A stretch of DNA of 64,000 nucleotides from Kurthia senegalensis (GCF_000285595.1 NZ_HE611066.1:135658-199657); one strand, 5' to 3'. Counted from the stretch's first letter, positions 1-9,185 are shown. A program made the numbers and translations. Notes: a model not told the origin generated them from the letters alone.

Positions 1-7
1 ATTCTTT

Positions 8-1150
8 TTATTGTTTATTGTCAATTGAAACGAGCATGACACACATATCATCTTTTTGCGACGGATGATTCGGTGGAATCGCGTCATTCAATAATGCTTT
101 CGGTGATGCCCAGTGTTGTTTTGCCAGCTCTGCCATTCGACTTTCTGCCACAATCTCGTCTTCATGCATCGCTTCGAGTACGCCATCTGTAAAGCCAATA
201 ATTTGTACACTTTCTTTGTACGAAATCGTATGTGCTTTCATCGGAGCATCTGCAAAGAAGCCGATTGCACAACTATTATGTTCTAATTTCTCTAACTGTT
301 CGCCGTCCAAGCAAGCATAGCCACTCGGATGACCCGCATTCACATATTGAATCGTCTTTTCTTTCATATCGATCAACATATAAATTGCCGTAAAATAATA
401 GGGTACTTTCTCTAAATCGTTATGCAGCAACGTCATATAACGATTGAGTTCTTGCATTACTTCTGTCGGCTCTACAATCGTATCAACACTTTCTCTTAAT
501 ACCGAAGAAATGTACATACAAACGAGTGCCGCTGGAATACCGTGCCCCATCATATCAAAAAGCATGACCGCATAACGATGGTCGTCGATTTTATTCCAAT
601 AATACATATCGCCCGCCAAATTAGACGTTGGTTCATAATTGACTTGAATACGTATTTTTTCATCTTCTACAGGTTTACTTAATAAGCTTCGTTGGACTTG
701 TGTTGCAAGTTTCAATTCTGCTTCAATATTTTTCTCGTGTTGCGCATGCCAATCAAGTTCTTTTTTTAGACGCAAAGCGACGTCAATTCGCGCAATTAAT
801 TCTGTGCGATTAATTGGTTTCGTGACATAATCATTTCCGCCTGCTGCTAATGCTTCAGCAAGTTTTTTCTTATCGTCAAGAGCCGTCGTAAAAATAATTT
901 GCGTGTTTTTATAACGGTCGTCTTGACGAATTTTTTTACATGCTTCTATCCCATCAATTTCAGGCATCATAATATCTAATAAAATTAAGTCTACAGATTG
1001 CGCAGACGCAGCTTGATCAAAAATATGTAAGTAATCATACAATTCATGAGCTGATTGTAAGAAGATTGCTTCGGGATAATTAACACTTTTCAATATTTTT
1101 TCTAACACGAATAAGTTCACTTTATTGTCATCGACTAAAATAATTGACAT
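8..1150 (-). CDS. Response regulator fused to PP2C/SpoIIE-type phosphatase (RsbU-like)
   Basis: 380 residues. The N-terminal receiver domain (about 1-120) has the acidic pair D7/D8, phospho-acceptor D59 in LILLDIMMPEIDG, T88 and K111 in TKP. A linker helix follows, then a SpoIIE/PP2C domain (about 165-378) with the motifs NLAGDMYYW, LFDMMGHG, NAGHPSG, FTDGV and KDDMCVM that carry the metal-binding aspartates. Family knowledge: such proteins dephosphorylate an anti-sigma-factor antagonist when the receiver is phosphorylated, as in partner switching for general stress. No antagonist or kinase gene adjoins it, so the target is unknown. The start is set by AAGGAGGG just upstream. It appears intact and cytoplasmic. 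Confidence 0.9.
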   Translation of the reverse strand: MSIILVDDNKVNLFVLEKILKSVNYPEAIFLQSAHELYDYLHIFDQAASAQSVDLILLDIMMPEIDGIEACKKIRQDDRYKNTQIIFTTALDDKKKLAEALAAGGNDYVTKPINRTELIARIDVALRLKKELDWHAQHEKNIEAELKLATQVQRSLLSKPVEDEKIRIQVNYEPTSNLAGDMYYWNKIDDHRYAVMLFDMMGHGIPAALVCMYISSVLRESVDTIVEPTEVMQELNRYMTLLHNDLEKVPYYFTAIYMLIDMKEKTIQYVNAGHPSGYACLDGEQLEKLEHNSCAIGFFADAPMKAHTISYKESVQIIGFTDGVLEAMHEDEIVAESRMAELAKQHWASPKALLNDAIPPNHPSQKDDMCVMLVSIDNKQ

Positions 1151-1270
1151 AGTGGCCCTCCTTCAATCTTTTTTTCCATTCTAACAGATAATGAATTGTT
1201 TTTCTTCTAATAAATGTAATTTATTATTTTTCATTTTATTCACTCCATTTAGCTAATACAAACGATGCAA

Positions 1271-1319
1271 ATAAAAAAAGAACGTGCATAAAAAGACCTA
1301 TACTTTTTGCACGTTCTTT
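1271..1319 (-). terminator. Intrinsic terminator after the nitroreductase gene
   Basis: A perfect 12-bp stem AAAGAACGTGCA/TGCACGTTCTTT (1277-1288 with 1308-1319) is followed on the minus strand by a T run. It lies directly after the nitroreductase stop codon and separates that gene from the phosphatase gene. Confidence 0.85.
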
Positions 1320-1325
1320 CGTCTA

Positions 1326-1952
1326 TTATTTGAAACGTAAAATGTCGTCGACTGCTAAGCGAGATGTCCCATACGCTTCTTGTGCCGCTTCACCAATCGG
1401 TAAAAGTAGTACAGCGTATTCGTTGTCACTAAGTCCCATATGTTCTGCGAATTTTTGGCGATCAAATCCGCCCATTGGCACGGTATCGTAACCCATATCA
1501 CGTGCAAGTAGCATAATTTGCATCGTAATTAAGCCCGCATCAAACTGAATCACTTCTTTTAATTTTTCTTTTGGCATATTGCCGTACAATTTACGAGAGT
1601 TCGCAGCCATATTGTCTGCTACTTGTTGTGGCATGAAACCTAGTGCTGCATTGGCATTGTAAATTTCTTCAGCTTTTTCAAACATGTTTAAATCACCTAA
1701 AACGGCAATAACTGCAGATGATGTAGCGATTTGTTCTTGATTGAAGGCGATTGGTAACAACGCTTCTTTTTCTTTTTGGTCTGTAATAATGAGGAAACGC
1801 CAAGGTTGCATATTGCTAGATGATGGAGCAGATGTTGCTTGCTCGATTAAATAACGTAATTTTTCTTTTGGAATTTCTACGTTTTCTTTATATTTTCGAA
1901 CGGATTTACGTTCTTGCATAATTTTTTCTAAATTCGTTTGTGTTGAAATCAC
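1326..1952 (-). CDS. Nitroreductase-family FMN oxidoreductase
   Basis: 208 residues with nitroreductase hallmarks: RKSVRKY near residue 16 (phosphate-binding arginine), APSSSNMQPWRF around 42-53, and a C-terminal GYDTVPMGGF segment. Members are homodimeric flavoproteins reducing nitro compounds, quinones or similar substrates with NAD(P)H. The start codon is GTG at 1952, preceded by GAAGGA with 8-nt spacing. It is transcribed alone, with a terminator downstream. A second, distantly related nitroreductase lies at 8568-9185. The physiological substrate cannot be told from sequence. Confidence 0.85.
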   Translation of the reverse strand: MISTQTNLEKIMQERKSVRKYKENVEIPKEKLRYLIEQATSAPSSSNMQPWRFLIITDQKEKEALLPIAFNQEQIATSSAVIAVLGDLNMFEKAEEIYNANAALGFMPQQVADNMAANSRKLYGNMPKEKLKEVIQFDAGLITMQIMLLARDMGYDTVPMGGFDRQKFAEHMGLSDNEYAVLLLPIGEAAQEAYGTSRLAVDDILRFK

Positions 1953-2052
1953 TTTTTTATTCCTTCTTTCACCTTATATGCACCAATTTGTCGCTTCGTA
2001 CGAGTCAATTGATATCCTCTCTCATTATTATCGATTCTCAATTAAAACTCAA

Positions 2053-2466
2053 TTAATTTGTCTTGAATGAAAGATTTTTTTTAAATACGGCGATTTCTTC
2101 TACGACAGGAATCGCTTTTCTAAGTGTTTCGTCTAATACGACGTTAACGACCGTCGCATTCGTTATTTTCTCGCCTGCTTCATTCAAAATGATTTGATTA
2201 AACGTAAAACTTTTCGTCCCTACTTTCTCTAATGTCGTTTCAATTCGAAGCATTGCCCCGTAATGTGCTTCTTTTATAAAATCGGTTTCTAAACGTACGA
2301 CGACTGTTCCGATATTGCGTGATGCTAATGTTTTCGCGTCTAACCCAACTTCTGCGTACCATTTTTTTCGTGCTTGCTCCAAATAATAAATGTATTGCAC
2401 GTGATTCATATGATTGTTTTGGTCCAAATCCGTATCCGCTACAGTAAATTGATAATCGCTATTCAT
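2053..2466 (-). CDS. Hotdog-fold acyl-CoA thioesterase (4HBT/YbgC-FadM type)
   Basis: 137 residues from the ATG at 2466; a TTG three bases upstream is also possible, but AGGAGAGG is better spaced for the ATG. The DTDLDQNNHMNHVQYIYYLE stretch near the N-terminus is the 4-hydroxybenzoyl-CoA thioesterase signature, with the catalytic-type aspartate and the MNH turn. Family role: hydrolysis of acyl-CoA thioesters in the cytoplasm. The gene is divergent from a TetR-type regulator, with a Fur-like palindrome in the shared promoter region, so the regulator may control it (inference). Confidence 0.8.
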   Translation of the reverse strand: MNSDYQFTVADTDLDQNNHMNHVQYIYYLEQARKKWYAEVGLDAKTLASRNIGTVVVRLETDFIKEAHYGAMLRIETTLEKVGTKSFTFNQIILNEAGEKITNATVVNVVLDETLRKAIPVVEEIAVFKKNLSFKTN

Positions 2467-2560
2467 CAAAATCCTCTCCTTCGTCCTGTCTTTTTATGCT
2501 ATTCCCCTTTTCGTGAAATATACATCGTATTGTGCTAGAGAAGTTTATTTTTTTGCCAAC

Positions 2561-2575
2561 TAATAACGATTATCA
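2561..2575. promoter_or_regulatory. Fur/PerR-like operator in the divergent promoter region
   Basis: TGATAATCGTTATTA (read on the minus strand) matches the 7-1-7 Fur-type consensus TGATAATNATTATCA at most positions. It sits between the divergent thioesterase and TetR genes, just ahead of a TATACT-like -10 at 2580-2585. Fur, PerR and Zur boxes look alike, so the metal or redox signal is undetermined. Confidence 0.4.
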
Positions 2576-2614
2576 ATGCTATACTAGTAGAAGCCCAATG
2601 CACGGAGGATGAAT

Positions 2615-3448
2615 ATGGAACAAAAGAAACGAAAAATTGCCCATCGCGCACATAATTTATTTATTACACAAGGCATCGTCGATACGTCATTGCAAGATAT
2701 TTTAGATGCTGCATCGATTTCGAAAGGAACATTTTATAAATACTTCGAATCGAAAGATGCTTGCTTGCAATTAATTATCGAAGAAAAATTCAATGATATT
2801 TTTTCTAGTTTAGAAGCTGTTATTGTCGGGGATGATGAAAAAGATATCCATTCTTTTGAACGACAAGTCGAATGCTATTTAGAGTTGCTTGACCGCTATC
2901 ATTTATATGAATTAAATCGTGCTGTTCGCCAAAGTCCTCATGATGAATTGCGTTCGTTCATGTTTGAAAAAGAACGCGACATTATTCGCTTCTTTGCGCA
3001 CCGCTACCAAGCATGTCGACCTACTGTACCACTCGTTTATTGCTTTGAAATTTCAGCACTTTTTTATAGTATGATGCAGACGCTCGTCATTTATTACACA
3101 CGTAAAAAAGTAACTATGCCTACACGTAAAGCGAGTAAAATGCTGACGGAGTATGCGGATATGATTGCGATGCGGATGATTAATACGAAAGAAACGTTAT
3201 TTTTACAAGAATTAAATGAACAACAACTTGCCTTACTTGAAATTGTAGAAGAAATCGAATTGCTTCGAAAAGATGCAGCGAAACAAGACTATGCATTGCT
3301 TGAGGCGATGGTTGACCAACTGTCGAAACCGTCTCCTCCGAGCTTCGTTCTTTTAACGCTTTGTCAAGGTCTTGAAATGGATGCCACAACACTCCTTAAA
3401 AAAATTAAGACGTACGATCAACTTCCTACAAGTGAAGAATTATTATAA
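2615..3448 (+). CDS. TetR-family transcriptional regulator with long C-terminal domain
   Basis: About 277 residues. The N-terminal HTH has the TetR signature TSLQDILDAASISKGTFYKYF. The C-terminal ligand/dimer domain is longer than in typical 190-residue TetR proteins and ends in a leucine-rich helical segment. GGAGG lies only one base before the first ATG (2609) but six bases before the ATG at 2615, so the latter is chosen. It is divergent from the thioesterase gene and probably controls it and itself (inference). A shared terminator follows. Confidence 0.85.
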   Translation: MEQKKRKIAHRAHNLFITQGIVDTSLQDILDAASISKGTFYKYFESKDACLQLIIEEKFNDIFSSLEAVIVGDDEKDIHSFERQVECYLELLDRYHLYELNRAVRQSPHDELRSFMFEKERDIIRFFAHRYQACRPTVPLVYCFEISALFYSMMQTLVIYYTRKKVTMPTRKASKMLTEYADMIAMRMINTKETLFLQELNEQQLALLEIVEEIELLRKDAAKQDYALLEAMVDQLSKPSPPSFVLLTLCQGLEMDATTLLKKIKTYDQLPTSEELL

Positions 3449-3449
3449 A

Positions 3450-3486
3450 GAAAAGCCCTTGAAATCAATAGATTCCAGGGCTTTTA
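3450..3486. terminator. Bidirectional terminator between convergent genes
   Basis: The stem AAAAGCCCT...AGGGCTTTT is flanked by A and T runs on both sides, between the convergent TetR and HAD genes. Confidence 0.75.
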
Positions 3487-3491
3487 TCGTT

Positions 3492-4118
3492 CTATGCTTC
3501 TTTATCAAATTGTTTCATAACGTCTGCAGCTGTTTCAAAATGATACGTCGCTTCCACCATTTGATTCGCCTGTGTCGCTCCCCATTTTGCGACACCGAAA
3601 GAGGCTTTCGCTGCAAGGGCGCATTCGTAATCAAAAATAGAGTCTCCAATGTACAACGTGTCACTCGGCTCTACGTTTAACTGAGCCATACAATGTTGTA
3701 GTGGATCTGGATGGGGCTTATGCTTCTCTGTATCATCCGCTACGACAATCGCATCAAAATAAATATGTATCCCGAATGGCACAACTTCTGTATCAAATTG
3801 TTTTTTCGTTTTCGACGTCACGATGCCGAGCGCGTACCCTTGCGTATGCAACATTTCAATTAATTCTTGTATACGGTCGAAAAGAGTCATTTCATCTTGA
3901 AATGCTTCAATGGCTTCTTCCCAATCGGCTAACGTCTGTTCTACATCTTCAATACCAAGACGCTCTAAACCGATGCGACCAGGCAAGCCGAAAACGATGC
4001 GCAAATCGTCCATCGAATAATGAAGTCCTCTTTGCTTCGCCACTTGTTGCAACGCTTTTAATTGCACGCTTTCCGTATCGATAATCGTCCCATCTACATC
4101 AAAAATAATTGCTTTCAC
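3492..4118 (-). CDS. HAD-superfamily phosphatase (phosphoglycolate phosphatase-like)
   Basis: 208 residues from the GTG at 4118, which sits 8 nt after AGGTGG; a longer reading would begin at the GTG at 4130. HAD motif I is FDVDGTIIDTE at the N-terminus, motif II is GIVTSKTKK, and motif III/IV includes KPHPDP and YIGDSIFDYECA. A helical cap lies between motifs I and II (C1 cap). This fits the PpaX/Gph group of small phosphatases, but the substrate cannot be assigned. It has its own ribosome binding site and lies downstream of the HD-GYP gene in the same orientation. Confidence 0.8.
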   Translation of the reverse strand: MKAIIFDVDGTIIDTESVQLKALQQVAKQRGLHYSMDDLRIVFGLPGRIGLERLGIEDVEQTLADWEEAIEAFQDEMTLFDRIQELIEMLHTQGYALGIVTSKTKKQFDTEVVPFGIHIYFDAIVVADDTEKHKPHPDPLQHCMAQLNVEPSDTLYIGDSIFDYECALAAKASFGVAKWGATQANQMVEATYHFETAADVMKQFDKEA

Positions 4119-4172
4119 TATGCATCCCACCTTTTACTAAATTATAACGTTTCAGTAAAAAAAGTGCATCTT

Positions 4173-5813
4173 CTAGCGATGTGACTCAATCGAAAATGGC
4201 TGTAATAAATCGGTTAACGTATATTCGTAAACGTGTTTGCCAGCCAATCGTTCAATGAGCATCGCTAACTGGTCTTCATTCATCGCATAGTTGACGTCTT
4301 GACGCTTTTTAAACACGTCGTCGTAATCGCCTACACAAATAATATGGTCGAATAAATCGTACGCTCGTAACTGCTCAGGTGATTCTACGATGACCGCATG
4401 CATTTTATTTGAATACAACAAGCACTCAAACAGCTTACCAATCATCGTAAAATCATCATGTCGTCGCATAAAAATCGCCGTAATTGGCTTCGAATGAGGG
4501 TCTGCAAGCAGTCGCTGCCATACGTCATTCGTCATGTCACTAATAATTTCTGTCGCCACGTCATACGCTTTCGGTGTGATACAGTTGATTTTCTTCAACA
4601 CATTCATCATTTGATAAAGCGGAATAATAATTTGCGTACACCAATCTTCCGAGCCATAATGCCGTAATAAGTTCTTATAGCTTGCCATCGCTGCCTGTAC
4701 TTCCCCGCGCACGACTTGATCTGATAGCGTCGCATACAGTTCTTTCGGTACTTCTACTTCGTATCGACGCATTTTAACGATCGTTGCATCCGTTTCATGT
4801 AAAGAAACGAACTTGCCAGATGCTTGTTTCAACATTGGATTTAACGGTTCAAATGGGCTAACAGATTGAATAATTACTTCTTCTCCGTTTGAAAGAAGTA
4901 CTTCTGCATTTTCCGGATAAATCCCGATAAATTCAATGAAACGATGCAAAAGCGCTTCATTGAATTCATCTGCCATCGCATACATTTTTCGGAACGCTTC
5001 CGCCGCCGTAATTGCTCGGCGGTACGTCCGCTCCATCGTCATCGCCGAATAGACGTCAACGAGATGCAAGATTTGAATTGATTTCGGCAAATCGTCCCCT
5101 TTCAAGCCGTGTGGGTAACCCGTACCGTCAAAATGCTCATGATGATGCTCTGCAAATTCGGATAAATGTCCGATATCCATTTCTTGAAAATATTTTTTGC
5201 CGTGAAATGTATGACGTTGAATAATTTCAAATTCGATGTTCGTCAACTTGTCCCTTTTTTGAAGCAGCTGGACGTTCGTATCCAACTTCCCGATATCGTA
5301 AAATAAATAGCCAATCGCAAAACGGTTCAAATTTTGAAGCCCTTCACTTCGTGCAAACAACGTCGCCAATGTAAAAACGTCGATCGCATGAGAAAAACTA
5401 TACGCATCAAAATCTTCTAGTAATAAATAATGTTCTCGCAATTTTTTTCGTTGCATAAACTCCATAAATAAATTTTTAATAAACGTTCGCTCAATTTCTG
5501 TTTTCAAAACCGTTCCATAACGACTTTCTTTACTATTCGCAAACACACGCTGAAAAAAGCCGTCACGAATCGGCTTTAGTTCAATTCCATTCCATGTCAT
5601 ATCGTTCAATAGGAGGACGCTATCTTTTTTTACTTCTACACAAATTGATTTTATTTGTCGTTTCTTTAAAATTGTAATCATTCGCTCGTTCAACATTTGC
5701 CCACTGCGCATCAATACTTTGCCATCTTTTCGAATATCTTCATAAAGAATATCGCCTTTTTTTGCACGATAAATCGGACGATGTTCAAAATTGTCTGTTT
5801 CGACTTGTTGCAT
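4173..5813 (-). CDS. HD-GYP domain protein, probable c-di-GMP phosphodiesterase or degenerate sensor
   Basis: 546 residues. The HD-GYP core spans about residues 140-270: H142 in SFSHAID, then LFYDIGKL, a histidine cluster HHHEHF and DGTGYP (229-234), followed by LHLVDVYSAMT. The diagnostic HD pair reads Y172-D173 instead of H-D, so a metal ligand is altered although the GYP motif is intact. No membrane segment or receiver domain is seen, and the C-terminal 200 residues are unrecognised. HD-GYP proteins usually hydrolyse cyclic di-GMP; activity here is uncertain. The start is set by AAGGAGG seven bases upstream. Confidence 0.8.
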   Translation of the reverse strand: MQQVETDNFEHRPIYRAKKGDILYEDIRKDGKVLMRSGQMLNERMITILKKRQIKSICVEVKKDSVLLLNDMTWNGIELKPIRDGFFQRVFANSKESRYGTVLKTEIERTFIKNLFMEFMQRKKLREHYLLLEDFDAYSFSHAIDVFTLATLFARSEGLQNLNRFAIGYLFYDIGKLDTNVQLLQKRDKLTNIEFEIIQRHTFHGKKYFQEMDIGHLSEFAEHHHEHFDGTGYPHGLKGDDLPKSIQILHLVDVYSAMTMERTYRRAITAAEAFRKMYAMADEFNEALLHRFIEFIGIYPENAEVLLSNGEEVIIQSVSPFEPLNPMLKQASGKFVSLHETDATIVKMRRYEVEVPKELYATLSDQVVRGEVQAAMASYKNLLRHYGSEDWCTQIIIPLYQMMNVLKKINCITPKAYDVATEIISDMTNDVWQRLLADPHSKPITAIFMRRHDDFTMIGKLFECLLYSNKMHAVIVESPEQLRAYDLFDHIICVGDYDDVFKKRQDVNYAMNEDQLAMLIERLAGKHVYEYTLTDLLQPFSIESHR

Positions 5814-6206
5814 CTTTTTGCCTCCTTGAAGTATTTCTAAAGACTTATTTAAATTAGTAAAAATGAATCTATAGTCTTAATTAAATTCAGTCTACCATAT
5901 TTTGAACATGACAATAAAATGTCCTATGAACATTTTTTAAATTATTTGAATATTTTTAATAAATTGTCACAATATGTTTTTAATTAGGATTTTCACTATG
6001 ATAATAGTGCGTTACGAGCGCATCGAAACAACTACAAAAAAGCACGTCCCTCTAAATAGGTTCACGGTGAAAAAGACACTTCTTTTCAGTGGAATTTGAC
6101 GGACGCTTTCCTAATACATGACAGAATCCTCTTCGCTCGCAAGCTCTCTCCAAGAACTCTCTCTCAATCACTTTTATTTTTTGTATGAATTTTTTTCCAT
6201 CAAAAA
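5814..6206. other. Intergenic region, AT-rich, with partial dispersed repeat
   Basis: No convincing gene. The first 190 bases are very AT-rich and probably hold the HD-GYP promoter. Positions 6075-6146 match part of the structured element at 50598-50795. Confidence 0.5.
6075..6146. repeat. Dispersed intergenic repeat, truncated copy
   Basis: It shares GACACTTCTTTT, TGACGGACGCTTTCCT and CTCGCTCGCAAGCTC, in the same order, with 50613-50695. It lacks the right half with the compensating inverted arm. It resembles the structured intergenic repeats common in Bacillales (family-level inference). Confidence 0.6.
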
Positions 6207-6239
6207 ACACTTTCAAAGATTTGATGCCTTTGAAAGTGT
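6207..6239 (-). terminator. Intrinsic terminator of the NatAB-type operon
   Basis: Stem ACACTTTCAAAG/CTTTGAAAGTGT with a 9-nt loop, T-rich on the minus strand, lies about 55 nt after the permease stop codon. Confidence 0.8.
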
Positions 6240-6292
6240 CTCTTTTATATTGTCTCAAATAGTTCGCTCAGTTCCATCTGATTTTTTCATAC

Positions 6293-7519
6293 TTACGTTG
6301 TAAATTTCATCACGTTTTTAAATTTCTCGATTAATCCACCTGTGCTGTACGTTAACACGCTTCGGCGATACATCGAAACCGTCGCATAGAAAACGATAAG
6401 AAGCGTCACGAGTAAAATAGCGAGTGAAATCCACACACCGCTAACGCTTAAATCTGTCGCACTGTAGCGAAGTGGCATTAACATCCCTGACGTAAATGGC
6501 ACGTATGATAATACTTTCACGAGTGCCGTATCTGGATTCGTCATCCCATAAATGAGCGTGAAAAACCCAGCCATCATCATGAACGTTAAAGGCATTGCTG
6601 CTTGTCCTGCTTCCTCTACTTTCGAAACGAGTGAGCCGAGGAAAGCGCCGAGTGTTACGTATAGTAGCAACGTTAAAATGACGAATGCTCCTACGAACCA
6701 GAAATAGCTCGGTGAAAATGCTGAAAGGATGTCTTGAATCGTCGCTTGTAATTCGCCGCCCTTCATATTAATGGCCACGTATGCGACCGCAATTAATAAA
6801 ATGATTTGCGTACATCCAACGAGAATGACGCTCACAATTTTAGCGAATAAATGTTGATTCGGACGAACGGATGCCATGAGTACTTCTAATACACGTGAGC
6901 CTTTTTCAGAGGCGATATCTGTCGTAATCATGGAAGCGTACGTAATGACGAATAAATAAATTAAAAAGCCGATCGCATATGAAATGCCGACGCCTGCCAT
7001 TTTATCTTCTGTCGTTTTAGAAGAAGTCGCTTGAAGCGATACTTCTTTAATCGGCGTAGACGCTGTTAAAATAGACTCCGCTTCTTTTGAAGATAAGTTT
7101 AACTGTTGAATACGGTACACTTTACTCGTTGAATCTACGAGCGCTTCAAGAGATTGTTGATGATTTAACGATAACGGTTCTTCCGTCATAAGCGTTGCTT
7201 GTAATTTGCCGTTATGATCTTTTAAAAAGAGTGCCCCATCATACGCTCCACTTTTAACGTTTTTCTTCGCTTCTGCTTCACTCATAAGAGATGGCATGTA
7301 GCTAATTTCGCCGTCCATCGGGAAGCTATCACCGACCACTTTCGTTTCGTCAATAACGGCTATACGTACGTCGTCATCGCTAGAAAAGAATGATGTAATA
7401 GAACTCCAGTTAAGAGCTACTAAAATAATCGCAATGTATAAAATGGTCATCGCAATAAAAGATTTTGCTTGCACTTTTTGCAAATAATTTTGCTTTAATA
7501 GTAACCACGTTTTATTCAT
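6293..7519 (-). CDS. ABC transporter permease, NatB/YhaP type
   Basis: About 408 residues from the ATG at 7519. One membrane segment near residues 20-45 is followed by a large extracytoplasmic domain (about 50-175) and a C-terminal bundle of five or so membrane segments, the ABC-2 permease layout. Its start overlaps the stop of the ATPase gene by 8 nt, implying translational coupling. NatB-like proteins export sodium or other solutes with a NatA-like ATPase. The substrate is not provable here. Confidence 0.85.
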   Translation of the reverse strand: MNKTWLLLKQNYLQKVQAKSFIAMTILYIAIILVALNWSSITSFFSSDDDVRIAVIDETKVVGDSFPMDGEISYMPSLMSEAEAKKNVKSGAYDGALFLKDHNGKLQATLMTEEPLSLNHQQSLEALVDSTSKVYRIQQLNLSSKEAESILTASTPIKEVSLQATSSKTTEDKMAGVGISYAIGFLIYLFVITYASMITTDIASEKGSRVLEVLMASVRPNQHLFAKIVSVILVGCTQIILLIAVAYVAINMKGGELQATIQDILSAFSPSYFWFVGAFVILTLLLYVTLGAFLGSLVSKVEEAGQAAMPLTFMMMAGFFTLIYGMTNPDTALVKVLSYVPFTSGMLMPLRYSATDLSVSGVWISLAILLVTLLIVFYATVSMYRRSVLTYSTGGLIEKFKNVMKFTT

Positions 7520-8411
7520 GAGTAGCACCTACTTTTAATTTAAAGATTTCATCGAGCGATAAATAATCCATGCTGAATTTTTCCATATACGCACCGCTAC
7601 TTAATGTTTCAAATAGTGCCGGTCCGAAGCTTTCATCTTGAAGGCGAAGTGTGTATCCGTCTTTCGTCACGATAACTTTTTCTACGCCTTCTAATTGCTG
7701 CAATTCTGGAATCGTTTTTGCTGTACGTACACGTAAATTAATTTTGCCGTACTGTTCTTTTAATTGTTGTAAGTCTCCTGAGAAAAGCGATTGTCCTTTT
7801 TTCAAAATGCACAGACGGTCGCATAGTTCTTCTACATTGTCCATTTGGTGACTCGAAAATAAAATCGTCATCCCTTCATCGCGAAGGTCCATAATCGCGC
7901 TCATTAATAAATCACGGTTTACTGGATCTAAGCCACTGAACGGTTCATCTAAAATTAAAAAATCCGGTTCATGAATGAAACTTGCAATCAATTGCACTTT
8001 TTGTTGATTCCCTTTCGATAACGTTTCCGCTTTCGCTTTACGCTTCTCTAGTAAATCAAAACGTTCTAACCAATAGTCCACTTTTGGCTTGAGTTGTTTT
8101 TTCGTCTTGCCGCGAAGTTCGCCGAAGAAATACAGTTGCTCTTCCACTTTCATCTTCGGATAAATGCCACGTTCTTCTGGTAAATAGCCGAGTAAATCAC
8201 GATTTAGTGCATCAATTGATTGATCGTTCCACTGAATCGTCCCGTCTGTCGTCTGCTGTAAATTTAAAATCATACGGAACGTCGTCGTTTTACCCGCACC
8301 ATTTTGTCCAATTAAGCCAAAAATCTCTCCTGCTTGAATCGAAAAGCTTAAATTGTCGACAGCTGTGAAATCTTTATATTTTTTCGTCACATTTTGTAGC
8401 GTGAGTGCCAT
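7512..8411 (-). CDS. ABC transporter ATP-binding protein, NatA/YhaQ type
   Basis: 299 residues. Walker A is GQNGAGKTT, the signature region is LSKGNQQK, Walker B is FLILDEPFSGLD and the H-loop is FSSHQMD. The C-terminal DUF4162-like tail is typical of NatA/EcsA/YhaQ exporter ATPases. AGGAGGGG precedes the ATG. It is the first gene of a two-gene operon with the overlapping permease gene. Confidence 0.9.
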   Translation of the reverse strand: MALTLQNVTKKYKDFTAVDNLSFSIQAGEIFGLIGQNGAGKTTTFRMILNLQQTTDGTIQWNDQSIDALNRDLLGYLPEERGIYPKMKVEEQLYFFGELRGKTKKQLKPKVDYWLERFDLLEKRKAKAETLSKGNQQKVQLIASFIHEPDFLILDEPFSGLDPVNRDLLMSAIMDLRDEGMTILFSSHQMDNVEELCDRLCILKKGQSLFSGDLQQLKEQYGKINLRVRTAKTIPELQQLEGVEKVIVTKDGYTLRLQDESFGPALFETLSSGAYMEKFSMDYLSLDEIFKLKVGATHE

Positions 8412-8523
8412 ATTTTTTCCCCTCCTATGTACTCTTCTCCTTAACTATACCGAATTGTGAAGAATATTCCAAATACTGTATAGAAAAATAGACGAATTGT
8501 ATGACAAAGTCTTTTCTCCTACT

Positions 8524-8558
8524 AAAAAAAGACCGCCTCTCATGTAATGGAAGCGGTC
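8524..8558 (-). terminator. Intrinsic terminator after nitroreductase/catE operon
   Basis: Stem GACCGC...GCGGTC (8531-8558) followed on the minus strand by seven T, ten bases after the nitroreductase stop. Confidence 0.8.
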
Positions 8559-8567
8559 GAGCTACAA

Positions 8568-9185
8568 TTAATAAATTTTTACCATTTCACTGAACGGTTT
8601 ACGGTATCCACGCATGCGCGGATGCGTCGTTTTTTCTTTCCCTAATACGAGCATAAAGACGACCTGTTCTGTCGGGGCAAGCTGTAATGTTTCGCGTACA
8701 ATCGCATCATCATAACTGACTGGACACGTATCCCATCCTTCATTTTTAGCAGCGAGCATAAATTGCATCGCAAATAAAGACGCATTTCGTACAGCGTCAA
8801 ATTGTTGGAATGCTTGTCCTTGGTCTTCATAATAATGAGCCGTCGTTGCGACCATATCATCTAGTTCTTGTTCTGACATAATGCCGAGCATGACAGCACC
8901 TGCATTCAGTCTAGCTGTTTCTTTATACGCTTCTGTATTCGTCGTTACGACAACGACTGCAGAAGCAGCTCCCACTTTGTACTGCCCACCTGATGCACGT
9001 TGCAAAGCGTCTTTTTTCTGTTGGTCGTTCATCACGACTTGGAACGTTGCTGGTTGCAAATTGAAAGCAGACGGTGCAAGTTTCACCGTATCAAAAATAA
9101 CTTTCAATTGTCGTTCTGTTATGTGCATGTCCGGGTCAAAGTTATTCGCTGAATGACGGGCTTGTGCGAGTTGTGTAAAATCCAT
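8568..9185 (-). CDS. Nitroreductase-family oxidoreductase (YodC/MhqN-like)
   Basis: 205 residues, nitroreductase fold: QARHSANNFDP at the N-terminus, KLAPSAFNLQPATF around residue 35-50, and NEGWDTCPVSYDD near the C-terminus. It is only 52 nt downstream of the CatE-like dioxygenase gene on the same strand and shares a terminator, so the two are likely cotranscribed. In Bacillus subtilis such nitroreductase-dioxygenase pairs belong to quinone/catechol stress regulons (family knowledge). A role in quinone detoxification is inferred. No MarR-type regulator is adjacent. Confidence 0.85.
   Translation of the reverse strand: MDFTQLAQARHSANNFDPDMHITERQLKVIFDTVKLAPSAFNLQPATFQVVMNDQQKKDALQRASGGQYKVGAASAVVVVTTNTEAYKETARLNAGAVMLGIMSEQELDDMVATTAHYYEDQGQAFQQFDAVRNASLFAMQFMLAAKNEGWDTCPVSYDDAIVRETLQLAPTEQVVFMLVLGKEKTTHPRMRGYRKPFSEMVKIY

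Noticed and set aside
6052-6258. Short ORFs over the repeat near 6.1 kb
   Set aside because: They coincide with a non-coding repeat and a terminator and lack ribosome binding sites.
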